64,000 bases of DNA, from NCBI RefSeq assembly GCF_030540825.1, contig NZ_JAUOEO010000001.1, positions 2,701,001-2,765,000 on the forward strand, in the 5' to 3' direction. This DNA comes from Flavivirga spongiicola (GTDB lineage: Bacteria; Bacteroidota; Bacteroidia; Flavobacteriales; Flavobacteriaceae). Both the position numbers and the translations under genes were made by a program. Shown piece after piece: positions 43,224 to 53,642 of this stretch. How positions within the stretch are numbered: the stretch's first letter is position 1; every line of letters starts with the position of its first letter. The notes under the pieces are model-generated. The model saw nothing but the letters and a program-made list of their open reading frames with translations. It was not told the DNA's origin and did no database searches.

Positions 43224-46200
43224 TTGAATAAAACGAATCTCAAATTTTATAAATCAATTAAAAATTGCCATACTAGGTCTTTCGACTACGCTCAAGACAA
43301 GTTCCGTCGAAGTGCCTTTTTAATTTTTGCTCTCTTTTATTCAGTAGTAGCATGGTCTCAAGAACCTGTTCAACAAGATTCGGTTAAAACAGGTTATAAT
43401 ATAGGACGCTTAAAAACACCAAATCCTAATAGTGTAGAGTCTAAATACACTTACGATGCCACTATAAATAGATATATCTATACCGAAAAAATAGGAAACT
43501 TCGATATTAATTTTCCCATTATTTTAACACCTAAAGAGTATTATGCTTTAGTAGCTAAAGAAAATTTAAAATCCTATTATAAAGAAAAAATTGACGCTTT
43601 TGATGGCAAAAAAGAAGATGCCAAAGACGGGCAAAAAAATCTACTCCCAGAATTTTATGTAAAATCAGACTTTTTTGAAACTGTTTTTGGAGGAAATACT
43701 ATTGAAGTCGTTCCACAAGGGTCTGTAGAAATGGACTTAGGAGTTTTGTTTTCTAAGCAAGACAATCCATCATTTTCACCTAGAAACAGGAGTAATTTTA
43801 CGTTTGATTTTGACCAACGAATTAGTTTAAGTTTATTAGGAAAAGTTGGTACGCGATTACAAGTAACGGCGAATTATGATACGCAATCAACTTTCGACTT
43901 TCAAAACCTTATTAAGTTAGAATACACACCTACAGAAGATGATATCATTCAAAAAATTGAAGTAGGTAATGTAAGCATGCCATTAAATAGCTCATTGATT
44001 ACAGGGGCACAAAGTTTATTTGGTGTAAAAGCACAATTGCAGTTTGGGAAAACGACGGTTACAGGTGTGTTTTCTGAACAAAAATCACAAGCTAATACAG
44101 TAATAGCCCAAGGAGGTGGTACCGTTGAAGAATTTGACTTATTCATTAGAGATTACGATGAGAATAGACACTTCTTTATAGCGCAATATTTTAGAGATAC
44201 GTATGATAGAGCTTTAAAGAGTTATCCACTTATAAATAATAGAGGATTACAAATTACAAGGCTTGAGGTTTGGGTAACGAATAGAAGTAATAGAACTGAG
44301 AATGTTAGAAATATTATAGCACTTCAAGATTTAGGAGAGTCAGATCCTACTAAAATAGGATCATCGGTTAATATTCTTAGACCGGGTGCCATACCAAATA
44401 ATCCTAATAATGCTTTAGATCCAACTAATATTGGAGGTGCCGGATCCCAGATTACAGATGCTATTAGAGATGTCGCCACAGTACAGTCGGGAATAACAGT
44501 GCCAGGTGTTACAGAAGGATTTGATTATGCAAAACTAGAAAACGCTAGAAAATTAATAAATGGTCAAGAATATACTTTAAATTCAGAGTTAGGATATATA
44601 TCATTAAATCAGCGTTTAAATAATGATGAGGTTTTAGCCGTTGCATTTCAGTATACCTTAGGTGGTAAGGTATATCAAGTAGGAGAATTTGCGAATGATG
44701 GTGTTGATGCTACAGATGTAACAACCAATGCTTCAGGACAAGTAACGCAAGTCGTTAACTCCAATTTAGTTTTAAAACTATTAAAAAGTAGCATTACCAG
44801 TGTAGATCAACCTGTTTGGGATTTAATGATGAAGAATATCTACGATACTAGAGCTTTCAATTTAAGCCCGGAAGATTTTAAACTTAATATCTTTTATAAC
44901 GAAGCATCTCCATTAAATTTTATATCACCAGTTGGTGCTAATTTTGCTCTCGATGTAAATGGAAACCCGGTTAATGGATCGACACCAGATGAAAATTTAA
45001 TACAAAATGTACCATTATTAAGAGTGTTTAATTTAGATAAACTCAATTTTAATAATGACCCACAAGCCAGAGGTGACGGTTTTTTTGATTTTTACCCTGG
45101 CATAACGGTGATTCCTCAAAATGGAAAAATAGTTTTTACCAGTGCCGAACCTTTTGGAGAATATCTTTTTAACGTATTAGGAGGTGGTGATTATGATAAT
45201 AATGTTACATATAATGATAATCAAAATAAGTACGTGTACGATGTACTTTATAAAAGTACAAAAACAGCTGCTTTAGAGGCTGTTGAAAAAAACAAATTCA
45301 AACTAAAAGGGCGTTACAAATCAAGTGGAGGAAGTGATGGTATTCCTATAGGGGCTTTTAATGTACCAAGGGGCTCTGTAAAGGTTACAGCTGGTGGACG
45401 TGTTTTAGTTGAAGGTATTGATTATACTGTGAATTATCAATTAGGCCGTGTTCAGATTTTAGATGAAGCTTTAAAAGCATCCAATACACCTATTCAAGTG
45501 TCTACCGAAAATAATGCGGTTTTTGGCCAGCAAACAAGGCGTTTTACAGGGATAAATGTAGAGCATAAGTTTAATGAGAATTTCGTATTAGGAGCGACGC
45601 TTTTAAATCTTAATGAAAGACCTATAACACAAAAAGCAAATTATGGTACAGAACCCATAAACAATACTATTTTTGGGTTTAATGGTAATTACTCTACTAA
45701 AGTGCCATTTTTAACCCGATTAGTCAATAAATTACCAAATATTGATACAGACGTAGAGTCTAATCTATCACTTAGAAGTGAGTTTGCCTATTTAGCGCCA
45801 GGCGCACCAAAAGGCACTAATCTTAATGGAGAAGCCACATCTTATGTTGATGATTTTGAAGGTTCACAAAATGCTATTGATTTAAAATCTCAGCAATCAT
45901 GGTTTTTATCTAGTAGACCTTTAGGGTTAAATGTTCCAAGTAACCCAACCGAAGATAATAATGGTATTCAAAATGGTTACCAAAGAGCATTGCTTAACTG
46001 GTATAGTATAGATCCTATATTTTACAGTAGCCAACGTCCTTCTGGGATCTCAGATGAAGATATGTCTAGCTTATATACCAGTCGTGTATTTATAAATGAG
46101 CTATTTCCAGATAGAGATTTAGTACAAGGTCAAAATTCAGTACTTTTCACACTAGATTTAGCCTATTATCCAGAAGAAAGAGGGCCCTATAATTTTGAAG

Positions 46201-49200
46201 CTTCTGCAGAAGATGGTGTTTTAGATAACTCTCAAGATAGTTGGGCAGGTATTACGCGTCAACTAACCTCTACAGATTTTGAACAACAAAATGTAGAATA
46301 TATTGAGTTTTGGTTACAAGACCCGTTTCAAGACAATCCAACAAACCCTGGTGGAAAATTAGTATTCAATCTTGGAAATATTTCAGAAGATATTATCAAA
46401 GATGGACGTAAATTATACGAAAATGGGTTGCCGGAAGATGGAGACATTAGTATTCTAAAACAACAACCAACACAATGGGGTACTATAGTGCCACAAAATC
46501 AATCATTAATTTATGCATTTGATACTACAGGTCAAGAGCGTACCAATCAAGATGTGGGGTATGATGGTTATGGTGATAGTGATGAGGCTCCAACTGATAC
46601 AGGAGACCCTCTATTAAATTCGATATACCAACCATTTAGTGGGTTGGATGACCCTTCTAACGACAATTACACCTATTTTTTAAATACGGATGGAGATATT
46701 TTTGAGCGTTATAAAAAGTACAATGGTGTAGAAGGAAATACACCGGAAACATTTACTAGTACAGATAGAGCAGCTAATACGCAACCGGATGTCGAAGATA
46801 TTAATCGTGATAATACTATGAATACGATTGATAGTTATTTTGAATATGAATTAGACATAACGAGACAAAATTTACCTACCTCGGAAGCAGATTTTGAAAA
46901 CATTCCTAATAGTAACCCATTAAAAGAATTTTTAAGAGATTTTAAGGATAGACCTCGTCAATTGGCTAACGGAGAGACCAGAAATGTTAGATGGTACCAG
47001 TTTAGGGTTCCGGTTCAAGGTAGTCATGCCACTCCTATTGGGAATATTAGTGATTTAAGATCAGTTCGTTTTACAAGAGTATACCTTAAAGAATTTACAG
47101 AAAATACCGTATTTCGCTTTGGTACACTCGATTTGGTAAGAAGCGATTGGAGACGTTATACACAAGCTTTAGATAAAAATGACCCGACTCCGGATGATCC
47201 TCAAACTGAATTTTCAGTAGGCGTTATTGGTACACTGGAAAATGAAGGGAGTTATGACAGACCGCCAGGGATTGAGCCTGAGGAGTTATTTAATAATAAT
47301 ACCGTAGTTCAACAAAATGAGCAGTCTTTAGTTGTAAAAGTTTGTGATATCGAGTCTGAAGATTCAAAGGCAGTATATAAAAATATTAATATTGATATGC
47401 GTCAGTATAAACGTTTAAGAATGTTTATGCATGCTGAAGATAATGAGTCAGGAACAGGAAGTTTATCCGATAATGAATTAGTCGGATTTATTAGAATGGG
47501 TAACGACCTTACCGAAAACTATTACCAAATAGAAATACCGTTACAAGTTTCAACTTCAACAACAAGAGAAGGGCTTTGGCCTGAGGCTAATGAAATTAAT
47601 TTATCGATTGAGTTGTTAGGAAGAATTAAAGCACTTGGTATTTCTGATGGGACATTACTAAATGAAGATCCTACATTTTATGATGTTGTTGGTAGTGATT
47701 TAATTCCTGTAGGCGATCCATTTAATGGTTATGTAGTAGGTCAGCATAGAATAGGAATAAAAGGAAATCCGAATTTTGGAGATGTAAGAACACTTATGGT
47801 AGGTGTTAAAAATACAACCACAAGAAATGATGTTTGCGCAGAAATTTGGTTTAACGAACTCCGCCTATCCGATTTAGACAACGAAGGCGGTTGGGCAGCT
47901 GTATTAAGTGTAGATACTAATATTGCAGATTTTGCGAATATAAGTGCAACAGGAAGAAAAAGTACTTCTGGTTTTGGTGGTCTTGAGCAAGGACCAAGTC
48001 AACGTAGTTTAGAAGATGTGCAACAATATGATGTCGTAACGAATATCAATGTTGGACAATTATTACCCAAAAAATGGGGGATTCAAGTGCCTTTTAATTA
48101 TGGGCAAAGCGAAGAGCTTATCACGCCTAAATATGATCAGTTTTACAAAGATTTAACCTTAGATTCCAGATTAGATGCTGCAAATACAAAAGCAGAAAGA
48201 GATCAGATTAAAGAACAATCTGAAGACTATACCAGAAGGCAAAGTATTAATTTTATAGGCGTTAGAAAGACAAGGACAACAGATGCAACACCTCGCTTTT
48301 ACGATGTGGAGAATTTAACTTTAAATTATTCATATAATAAAGTAGAGCATAGAGATTTTGAGATTGAAAATTCTGTTAACAAAACAGTTAGAGTTGGAGC
48401 AAATTATGCGTTTAATTTTAATCCAATTGAAGTAGAACCTTTCAAGAAAAATGATTCCTTGTTTACTGGGAAATATTGGAAAATTTTAAAGGATTTCAAT
48501 GTAAACTTATTACCAACAAGCTTTACCATTAACACAGATATTAATAGACAATTCAATAGACAAAAGTTTAGAGAAGTTGATCTTGGAGGAGCCAACATCG
48601 GTATAGAGGAATTATTTAGAAGAAACTACACATTCGATTTTCAATATACTATTAATTATAATCTAACAAAATCATTACAATTCAATTTTACAGCTGCGAA
48701 TAATAATATTGTGCGTAATTATTTTAAAGATAATATCATTAATGGGGAACAAGATGCAACATTAGATGTTTGGGACGGTTTCTTAGATTTTGGAGACCCT
48801 AATAGACAAAATCAAAATTTAGGGATTACTTACCAGTTGCCAATTAATAAAATCCCAACCTTTAGTTTTCTTGATGCTACATATCAATACACGGGTACTT
48901 TTGAATGGCAGAAGGGCTCTGATTTGTATGGAGAAGTAACACTGCCAAACGATCCTAATACATACGATTTAGGAAATACTATTTCAAATTCAAATGTTCA
49001 TAATATCAATTCAACTTTAGATATGAATAGGTTTTATAAATATATTGGATTGGTAAAAAGACCTATTAAAAGAGTGCGATCCAGATCGGTTTCAAATGGT
49101 GGTTCACCGCCAGGACCAGGAGGAAATAAAAAAGCACCGCCAAAAGCAAAGAATCAATCTGTGACTAAATTGTTAAATGCTGGTGTCGACATTTTAACAA

Positions 49201-50549
49201 GTATAAAGAGAATTCAGTTGAATTATTCTGAAAACAATGGAACATTTTTACCTGGATATTTGCAAACGCCTGGTTTTGTAGGGACTTTAAAACCAACGGC
49301 AGGATTTACATTTGGTACCCAAAGTGATATTAGAGACCTTGCTGCAAGAAGAGGTTGGTTAACTGTTTTTCCTGAATTTAATCAACAGTATACAGCAACT
49401 AACACAAAACAACTTGATGTCTCTGCGAGTTTAGAGCCAGTAAAAGGTTTAAAAATTGACATCGTAGGGAATCGCACTTATTACGAAAATTATACCGAAA
49501 ACTTTAGAGTTAACGGAAACCCTGGTACTTATGAGTATGAATCGTTAACACCTAACACCTTTGGTAATTTTAATATATCAACTATTTTATTAAAAACGGC
49601 ATTTAGTAAAAGTGATGAAACCACTTCTGAGGCTTTTAATGATTTTAGAGCTAACAGGCTTATAATAGCCAGAAGATTGGCTGAAAAGAATGGTGCAGAT
49701 TTAAACGATCTGGATGCTGATGGTTTTCCAAAGGGCTACGGGAAAAGTAACCAAGCCGTATTATTGCCAGCGTTTTTAGCTGCTTATTCTGGTCAAGATG
49801 CCAGTAGTACGAGATTAGGAGCATTTAGAGATGTACCTATTCCTAACTGGGATTTAAAGTATTCAGGTTTTATGAAGTTTAAATGGTTTAAAAAACATTT
49901 CAAACGTTTTTCATTAACACATGGGTACCGTTCAACATATACAATAAATCAGTTTCAATCTAATTTAGATTATGAAGGAATAAATCCAACTTTAGATTAT
50001 GATAGCCAGTCAAACAATACTAAAGATCAATCTGGTAATTATAAAAATGAACGTTTGCTTAGTAATATTAACTTAACAGAATTGTTTAGTCCTTTAGTTA
50101 GGCTTGATTTTGAAATGAAAAACTCTATCAAAATCTTAGCTGAAATTAAAAAAGACAGGCTAATATCACTTAGTTTTGATAATAATTTAATGACTGAGGT
50201 ACAAGGGAAAGAATATGTTGTAGGCTTAGGTTATAGAATTAAAGATTTACGAATACGCTCGAAATTAGCAGGACCACGAAAACGTGTTGTAAGTGATTTA
50301 AACATGAAGGCAGATGTGTCTGTTAGAGATAATAAGACTATTATTAGATATTTAGATTTAGAAAATAATCAAGTAACATCCGGACAAACTATTTGGGGGT
50401 TAAAATACTCTGCAGATTATGCGTTTAGTAAAAACTTAACAGCCCTATTTTATTTTGATTATTCATTTTCGGAATATGCTATCTCTACGGCATTTCCACA
50501 AACAACTATTAGATCTGGCTTTACCATTAGATATAATTTTGGTAATTAA
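43224..50549 (+). CDS. sprA: T9SS translocon protein SprA (Sov)
   Basis: SprA is the giant outer-membrane beta-barrel through which T9SS substrates leave the cell; it is needed for gliding. The 2441-aa length and motifs SVEMDLGVLFSKQDNPSFSP and AYLAPGAPKGTNLNGEATSYVDDFEGS are typical, and the C-terminus ends in a beta-strand (TIRSGFTIRYNFGN). The frame opens with TTG at 43224; no ATG occurs before the signal core (FLIFALFYSVVAWSQ). The preceding n-region contains RSFDYAQDKFRRSA, which is the translation of a dispersed palindromic repeat (see repeat at 43279). The downstream order sprA-gcvH-vanZ-tonB-remB is as in Flavobacterium johnsoniae (recollection). Confidence 0.95.
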   Translation: MNKTNLKFYKSIKNCHTRSFDYAQDKFRRSAFLIFALFYSVVAWSQEPVQQDSVKTGYNIGRLKTPNPNSVESKYTYDATINRYIYTEKIGNFDINFPIILTPKEYYALVAKENLKSYYKEKIDAFDGKKEDAKDGQKNLLPEFYVKSDFFETVFGGNTIEVVPQGSVEMDLGVLFSKQDNPSFSPRNRSNFTFDFDQRISLSLLGKVGTRLQVTANYDTQSTFDFQNLIKLEYTPTEDDIIQKIEVGNVSMPLNSSLITGAQSLFGVKAQLQFGKTTVTGVFSEQKSQANTVIAQGGGTVEEFDLFIRDYDENRHFFIAQYFRDTYDRALKSYPLINNRGLQITRLEVWVTNRSNRTENVRNIIALQDLGESDPTKIGSSVNILRPGAIPNNPNNALDPTNIGGAGSQITDAIRDVATVQSGITVPGVTEGFDYAKLENARKLINGQEYTLNSELGYISLNQRLNNDEVLAVAFQYTLGGKVYQVGEFANDGVDATDVTTNASGQVTQVVNSNLVLKLLKSSITSVDQPVWDLMMKNIYDTRAFNLSPEDFKLNIFYNEASPLNFISPVGANFALDVNGNPVNGSTPDENLIQNVPLLRVFNLDKLNFNNDPQARGDGFFDFYPGITVIPQNGKIVFTSAEPFGEYLFNVLGGGDYDNNVTYNDNQNKYVYDVLYKSTKTAALEAVEKNKFKLKGRYKSSGGSDGIPIGAFNVPRGSVKVTAGGRVLVEGIDYTVNYQLGRVQILDEALKASNTPIQVSTENNAVFGQQTRRFTGINVEHKFNENFVLGATLLNLNERPITQKANYGTEPINNTIFGFNGNYSTKVPFLTRLVNKLPNIDTDVESNLSLRSEFAYLAPGAPKGTNLNGEATSYVDDFEGSQNAIDLKSQQSWFLSSRPLGLNVPSNPTEDNNGIQNGYQRALLNWYSIDPIFYSSQRPSGISDEDMSSLYTSRVFINELFPDRDLVQGQNSVLFTLDLAYYPEERGPYNFEASAEDGVLDNSQDSWAGITRQLTSTDFEQQNVEYIEFWLQDPFQDNPTNPGGKLVFNLGNISEDIIKDGRKLYENGLPEDGDISILKQQPTQWGTIVPQNQSLIYAFDTTGQERTNQDVGYDGYGDSDEAPTDTGDPLLNSIYQPFSGLDDPSNDNYTYFLNTDGDIFERYKKYNGVEGNTPETFTSTDRAANTQPDVEDINRDNTMNTIDSYFEYELDITRQNLPTSEADFENIPNSNPLKEFLRDFKDRPRQLANGETRNVRWYQFRVPVQGSHATPIGNISDLRSVRFTRVYLKEFTENTVFRFGTLDLVRSDWRRYTQALDKNDPTPDDPQTEFSVGVIGTLENEGSYDRPPGIEPEELFNNNTVVQQNEQSLVVKVCDIESEDSKAVYKNINIDMRQYKRLRMFMHAEDNESGTGSLSDNELVGFIRMGNDLTENYYQIEIPLQVSTSTTREGLWPEANEINLSIELLGRIKALGISDGTLLNEDPTFYDVVGSDLIPVGDPFNGYVVGQHRIGIKGNPNFGDVRTLMVGVKNTTTRNDVCAEIWFNELRLSDLDNEGGWAAVLSVDTNIADFANISATGRKSTSGFGGLEQGPSQRSLEDVQQYDVVTNINVGQLLPKKWGIQVPFNYGQSEELITPKYDQFYKDLTLDSRLDAANTKAERDQIKEQSEDYTRRQSINFIGVRKTRTTDATPRFYDVENLTLNYSYNKVEHRDFEIENSVNKTVRVGANYAFNFNPIEVEPFKKNDSLFTGKYWKILKDFNVNLLPTSFTINTDINRQFNRQKFREVDLGGANIGIEELFRRNYTFDFQYTINYNLTKSLQFNFTAANNNIVRNYFKDNIINGEQDATLDVWDGFLDFGDPNRQNQNLGITYQLPINKIPTFSFLDATYQYTGTFEWQKGSDLYGEVTLPNDPNTYDLGNTISNSNVHNINSTLDMNRFYKYIGLVKRPIKRVRSRSVSNGGSPPGPGGNKKAPPKAKNQSVTKLLNAGVDILTSIKRIQLNYSENNGTFLPGYLQTPGFVGTLKPTAGFTFGTQSDIRDLAARRGWLTVFPEFNQQYTATNTKQLDVSASLEPVKGLKIDIVGNRTYYENYTENFRVNGNPGTYEYESLTPNTFGNFNISTILLKTAFSKSDETTSEAFNDFRANRLIIARRLAEKNGADLNDLDADGFPKGYGKSNQAVLLPAFLAAYSGQDASSTRLGAFRDVPIPNWDLKYSGFMKFKWFKKHFKRFSLTHGYRSTYTINQFQSNLDYEGINPTLDYDSQSNNTKDQSGNYKNERLLSNINLTELFSPLVRLDFEMKNSIKILAEIKKDRLISLSFDNNLMTEVQGKEYVVGLGYRIKDLRIRSKLAGPRKRVVSDLNMKADVSVRDNKTIIRYLDLENNQVTSGQTIWGLKYSADYAFSKNLTALFYFDYSFSEYAISTAFPQTTIRSGFTIRYNFGN
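43279..43315. repeat. Dispersed palindrome within the sprA coding region
   Basis: CTTTCGACTACGCTCAAG then ACAAGTTCCGTCGAAGTG: ends CTTTCGAC and GTCGAAGT pair. Related intergenic copies are at 29353-29400 and 61758-61800, with partial ones at 29418, 50817 and 55852. It keeps the reading frame. Confidence 0.75.
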
Positions 50550-50710
50550 TACCAGTTAAACATCAAAAGAACGTGTATAATTCGTTTCTTTTTCATTTAT
50601 ATTTCCTCATAAAATGAAACCGTAGCTACTGCTATGATTGAATTTTATTCATTATCTAAATAAAAAATAACTCAAATTATTTACTCGTCATTTTGAAATT
50701 TAATTGGTAT
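50549..50710. repeat. 162-bp MITE-like element, copy 2
   Basis: Ends ATACCAGTTAAAC and its imperfect inverted counterpart (GTTTAACTGGTAT type; right end AAATTTAATTGGTAT). It starts on the last base of the sprA TAA stop, exactly as copy 1 does. The interior aligns, in opposite orientation, with 23198-23358. Confidence 0.78.
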
Positions 50711-51056
50711 AACCCAAGAATTGTCATTCCTGCGACATGTGCTGAACTTGTTTCAGTAAGGCAGGAATCTTTTAAATTGAAATTGAATGACAATAAAGCA
50801 GATTTCTGCCTTTATACTTCGACTATGCTCGGTATAAATTCCGCAATGATAAAATAACTTTAAAATAAATCAATATTATTAGGTTATTTGTTTACCTAAA
50901 CAGAACCCGTTAAATAAGTAATCTATAACTAAAAACATCAATATCTTACTTTATCATTTAAGTGAATGAGGTTAGAATGTTTTTTATTAGATAATCTATT
51001 TGAATTTAAGATTTGAATAAATACATTTGTTGAATAAATGAATTTAAATTAATACT
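50711..51056. other. Non-coding region between the element and gcvH
   Basis: No gene seen. It contains an interrupted palindrome ATTCCTGC...GCAGGAAT (50730-50768) with an inner CTGAACttGTTTCAG, a partial CTTCGACTATGCTCGG repeat near 50817 and the gcvH promoter. Confidence 0.6.
51000..51029 (+). promoter_or_regulatory. gcvH promoter
   Basis: TTG at 51000-51002, 19 bases, TACATTTG at 51022-51029; a full Bacteroidota promoter 28 bases before the ATG. Confidence 0.75.
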
Positions 51057-51437
51057 ATGAATATTCCATCAGAATTAAAATACACTAAAGATCACGAATG
51101 GGTTAAAATCGAAGGTGATGTTGCAACTATTGGTATAACAGATTTTGCACAAAGTGAATTAGGAGACATCGTATATGTTGAAGTAGAGACAGTTGATGAA
51201 ACACTAGATGCGGAAGAAATTTTTGGAACGGTTGAAGCTGTTAAAACAGTATCAGATTTGATTTTACCATTGTCTGGAGAAATTATAGAATTTAATGAGT
51301 CTTTAGAAGACGAACCAGAAAAAGTAAATAGTGATCCTTATGGTGATGGTTGGATGATAAAAGTTAAATGTTCAGACCTTTCCCAAGTAGAAGGGCTTAT
51401 GTCTACTGATGATTACAAGACGTTAATAGGTGCTTAA
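51057..51437 (+). CDS. gcvH: Glycine cleavage system protein H
   Basis: GcvH is the lipoyl carrier that shuttles the aminomethyl group in glycine cleavage. The 126-aa protein is full length: [20 protein letters not shown], then the lipoylation site [11 protein letters not shown] (Lys 63) and [11 protein letters not shown] near the end. It lies in the sprA-remB neighbourhood without gcvT or gcvP, a common arrangement in this family. It shares 8 bases with the next gene. Confidence 0.96.
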   Translation: MNIPSELKYTKDHEWVKIEGDVATIGITDFAQSELGDIVYVEVETVDETLDAEEIFGTVEAVKTVSDLILPLSGEIIEFNESLEDEPEKVNSDPYGDGWMIKVKCSDLSQVEGLMSTDDYKTLIGA

Positions 51438-51807
51438 AAAATTAACGCCTATAATAACCATAATATATTCGTTAGCTTTAGTTACAGTTAGTTTAATTAA
51501 GCTTAATAACGTTCCAGATATAGGGATTTCTTTTGGAGATAAGATATTCCACTTTTTGGCCTATTTTGTTTTAACTCTTTTATGGTTTTATACTTTTTTA
51601 TATACTTTTAAATTTAAAAGCAAAAAAGCGGTGTTTTTTGCAGCGATTCTTTCTGTTTTATTTGGTATGGTTATTGAGGTACTACAGGGAAGCATTACAG
51701 CTTCAAGAAGCCTAGATGTTTATGATGCTGTAGCAAATACCTTTGGTGCTTTATTAGCATCGGTTGTATTGTGGTTTAAAAGCAATTTACACGTTAAAAA
51801 CGTATAA
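51430..51807 (+). CDS. VanZ-like membrane protein
   Basis: A 125-aa protein with four hydrophobic helices and the VanZ-family pattern [17 protein letters not shown] (helix 2) and [21 protein letters not shown] (helix 3 to 4), where the charged Glu and Asp are conserved. It starts with GTG at 51430 inside the gcvH end, so translation is coupled. Function of chromosomal VanZ-like proteins outside vancomycin-resistance loci is not known. Confidence 0.87.
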   Translation: MLKKLTPIITIIYSLALVTVSLIKLNNVPDIGISFGDKIFHFLAYFVLTLLWFYTFLYTFKFKSKKAVFFAAILSVLFGMVIEVLQGSITASRSLDVYDAVANTFGALLASVVLWFKSNLHVKNV

Positions 51808-51867
51808 ACACTTGCTTTTTTTATAAATAAATAGTTATTTTAGCAATCTTGATAAACGATATAAATT

Positions 51868-52590
51868 ATGGAACCTAAGAAAAATCCCAAAGCTAATGTT
51901 GGACGTAATAGTTCACTTTACTTCGCTATTGGTTTAGCATTAATGTTATTTTTAACAAACTATGCTATCAATTACAAATCATATGACAAGTCTGATACAG
52001 ACATTGGAATGGTAAATATGGATGAAGAATTGGAAGAGGAAATCCCAATTACAGAACAAATACAAACACCTCCACCACCACCGCCACCTCCAGCTGCACC
52101 GGAAGTTATTGAGATTGTTGAGGATGAAGTTGAAATAGAAGAAACTGTTATAGAATCGACAGAAGTAGATCAGGAAACTGAAATTGTTGAGGTAGAAGAA
52201 GTAGAAGTGGAAGAAGTAGATGAAGATATCGATGTCCCATTTTCAGTAATTGAAAATGTGCCTGTTTTTCCAGGATGTGAAAGAGAGAAGAACAATACTA
52301 AGAAAAGAGATTGCATGTCTAAAAAAATAGCGCAATTTGTTAATAGAAAATTCAATACAGAATTGGCTAGTGATTTAGGTTTATCGGGAAGACAACGTAT
52401 TAATGTCATTTTTAAAATAGACAAAACTGGTAATATTACTGGGATTCGTGCTAGAGCACCACACCCGGGCTTGGAAAAAGAAGCAGCTCGTGTTATTGGC
52501 TTATTGCCAAAAATGAAACCAGGAAAACAACGTGGAAAACCAGTAAATGTTCCATATTCGTTACCAATTATTTTCCAGGTACAAGATTAA
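51868..52590 (+). CDS. Energy transducer TonB, first copy
   Basis: A 240-aa TonB-like protein: cytoplasmic N-terminus, one membrane helix (about 17-34, LYFAIGLALMLFLTNYAI), a Pro run (PPPPPPPPAAP, about 66-76), an acidic Glu/Val stretch, and a C-terminal TonB domain (about 130-240; VIFKIDKTGNITGIRARAPH, LPKMKPGKQRG). It couples proton-motive force to outer-membrane receptors. The domain begins with a two-Cys motif (VFPGCEREKNNTKKRDCMSK) shared with the next gene. Confidence 0.9.
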   Translation: MEPKKNPKANVGRNSSLYFAIGLALMLFLTNYAINYKSYDKSDTDIGMVNMDEELEEEIPITEQIQTPPPPPPPPAAPEVIEIVEDEVEIEETVIESTEVDQETEIVEVEEVEVEEVDEDIDVPFSVIENVPVFPGCEREKNNTKKRDCMSKKIAQFVNRKFNTELASDLGLSGRQRINVIFKIDKTGNITGIRARAPHPGLEKEAARVIGLLPKMKPGKQRGKPVNVPYSLPIIFQVQD

Positions 52591-52628
52591 GTTATAACTT
52601 CCTGTAAGACAGGAATCGTAATAATATA

Positions 52629-52667
52629 AAATCCCGTTACAAATTTTGTAACGGGATTTCTTTTTTG
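52629..52667 (+). terminator. Terminator after the first tonB-like gene
   Basis: 12-bp stem AAATCCCGTTAC/GTAACGGGATTT, 7-base loop, then CTTTTTT. Confidence 0.88.
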
Positions 52668-52718
52668 GTATGCTTATTGTGTTTTTATCATAATATTAAC
52701 ATTTATACTATAATTATT

Positions 52719-53516
52719 ATGAGTAATCAAAAGAAAACTCACGAACTCATTCGGGAAAATGAGCAAATCGTGAAAAAATCACAAAAGCATGATGCAAATT
52801 TACAAAAAAACTCAACCCTTTACTTTCAAATAGGGTTAATTGTATGTTTACTAGCAGCCTTTGGTTTGTTAGAGATGAAGTTTGAAAGTACTATTCCCGA
52901 CGAGTATGCGATTGTTGTTCCAGACGATCCAATGACAATTTCAGTTGAGAAATTTAAAGTTTATGTAGAACCAAAAGCAGAGGAGAAACCAAAACCTCAG
53001 AAAAAAAAGAAGCTGTTAATTAAAGACCCTATAATTGTTGATGATGATCATGTTATGAAAGAAGTATTAGGTATTGACACACCAGAGCAGAATACGAGTA
53101 CTGAAACACCGATAGATCCGGGTTTGATAGATCCTGGAGAAGAACCAGAAGAGGAAGATGTCCCATTTGCTATAATTGAAGTTGCACCTATTTACCCAGG
53201 TTGTGAAAAGACAAAAACGAATGAAGAAAGAAAACAATGTATGTCTAAAAAAATCACAAAACTTGTTCAAAGAAAGTTTAAAGGAAGTGGTATAGCATCT
53301 GATCACGGATTATCAGGGAAACAAAAAATTTATGTAAAGTTTAAAATTGATAAAACAGGACATGTAACAGATATTCAAACCAGATCTCCACATCCAAAAT
53401 TAGGAGATGAAGCGGAACGTGTCATTAATATTCTTCCGAAGATGACACCAGGTAAGCAACGTGATAAAAATGTAAGTGTTGTTTATACATTACCTATAGT
53501 TTTTCAAGTTGAATGA
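52719..53516 (+). CDS. Energy transducer TonB, second copy
   Basis: About 265 aa from ATG 52719 (MSNQKKTHELIRENEQIVKK); an upstream in-frame ATG at 52665 lies in the terminator tail of the previous gene and is rejected. One membrane helix (LYFQIGLIVCLLAAFGLLEM), a periplasmic Lys/Pro linker (EEKPKPQKKKK), then a C-terminal TonB domain with the same motif (IYPGCEKTKTNEERKQCMSK) as the first copy. The two are tandem paralogues with separate terminators, so probably expressed independently. Confidence 0.88.
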   Translation: MSNQKKTHELIRENEQIVKKSQKHDANLQKNSTLYFQIGLIVCLLAAFGLLEMKFESTIPDEYAIVVPDDPMTISVEKFKVYVEPKAEEKPKPQKKKKLLIKDPIIVDDDHVMKEVLGIDTPEQNTSTETPIDPGLIDPGEEPEEEDVPFAIIEVAPIYPGCEKTKTNEERKQCMSKKITKLVQRKFKGSGIASDHGLSGKQKIYVKFKIDKTGHVTDIQTRSPHPKLGDEAERVINILPKMTPGKQRDKNVSVVYTLPIVFQVE

Positions 53517-53545
53517 TTAATAAAACATTATAATTTTAAATTTTT

Positions 53546-53582
53546 AAAACCGTTATCATTTTAACCGATAACGGTTTTTTTA
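53546..53582 (+). terminator. Terminator after the second tonB-like gene
   Basis: 12-bp stem AAAACCGTTATC/GATAACGGTTTT, then TT. Confidence 0.88.
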
Positions 53583-53642
53583 ATGAACGTATTATTAAAA
53601 TATAGTATCTTTCTGCACAAAATTAATTATTAACCTATTTTC

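Noticed and set aside
52665..52718. N-terminal extension of the second tonB-like gene
   Set aside because: It would start in the T tract of the preceding terminator; ATG 52719 gives the usual short cytoplasmic tail.
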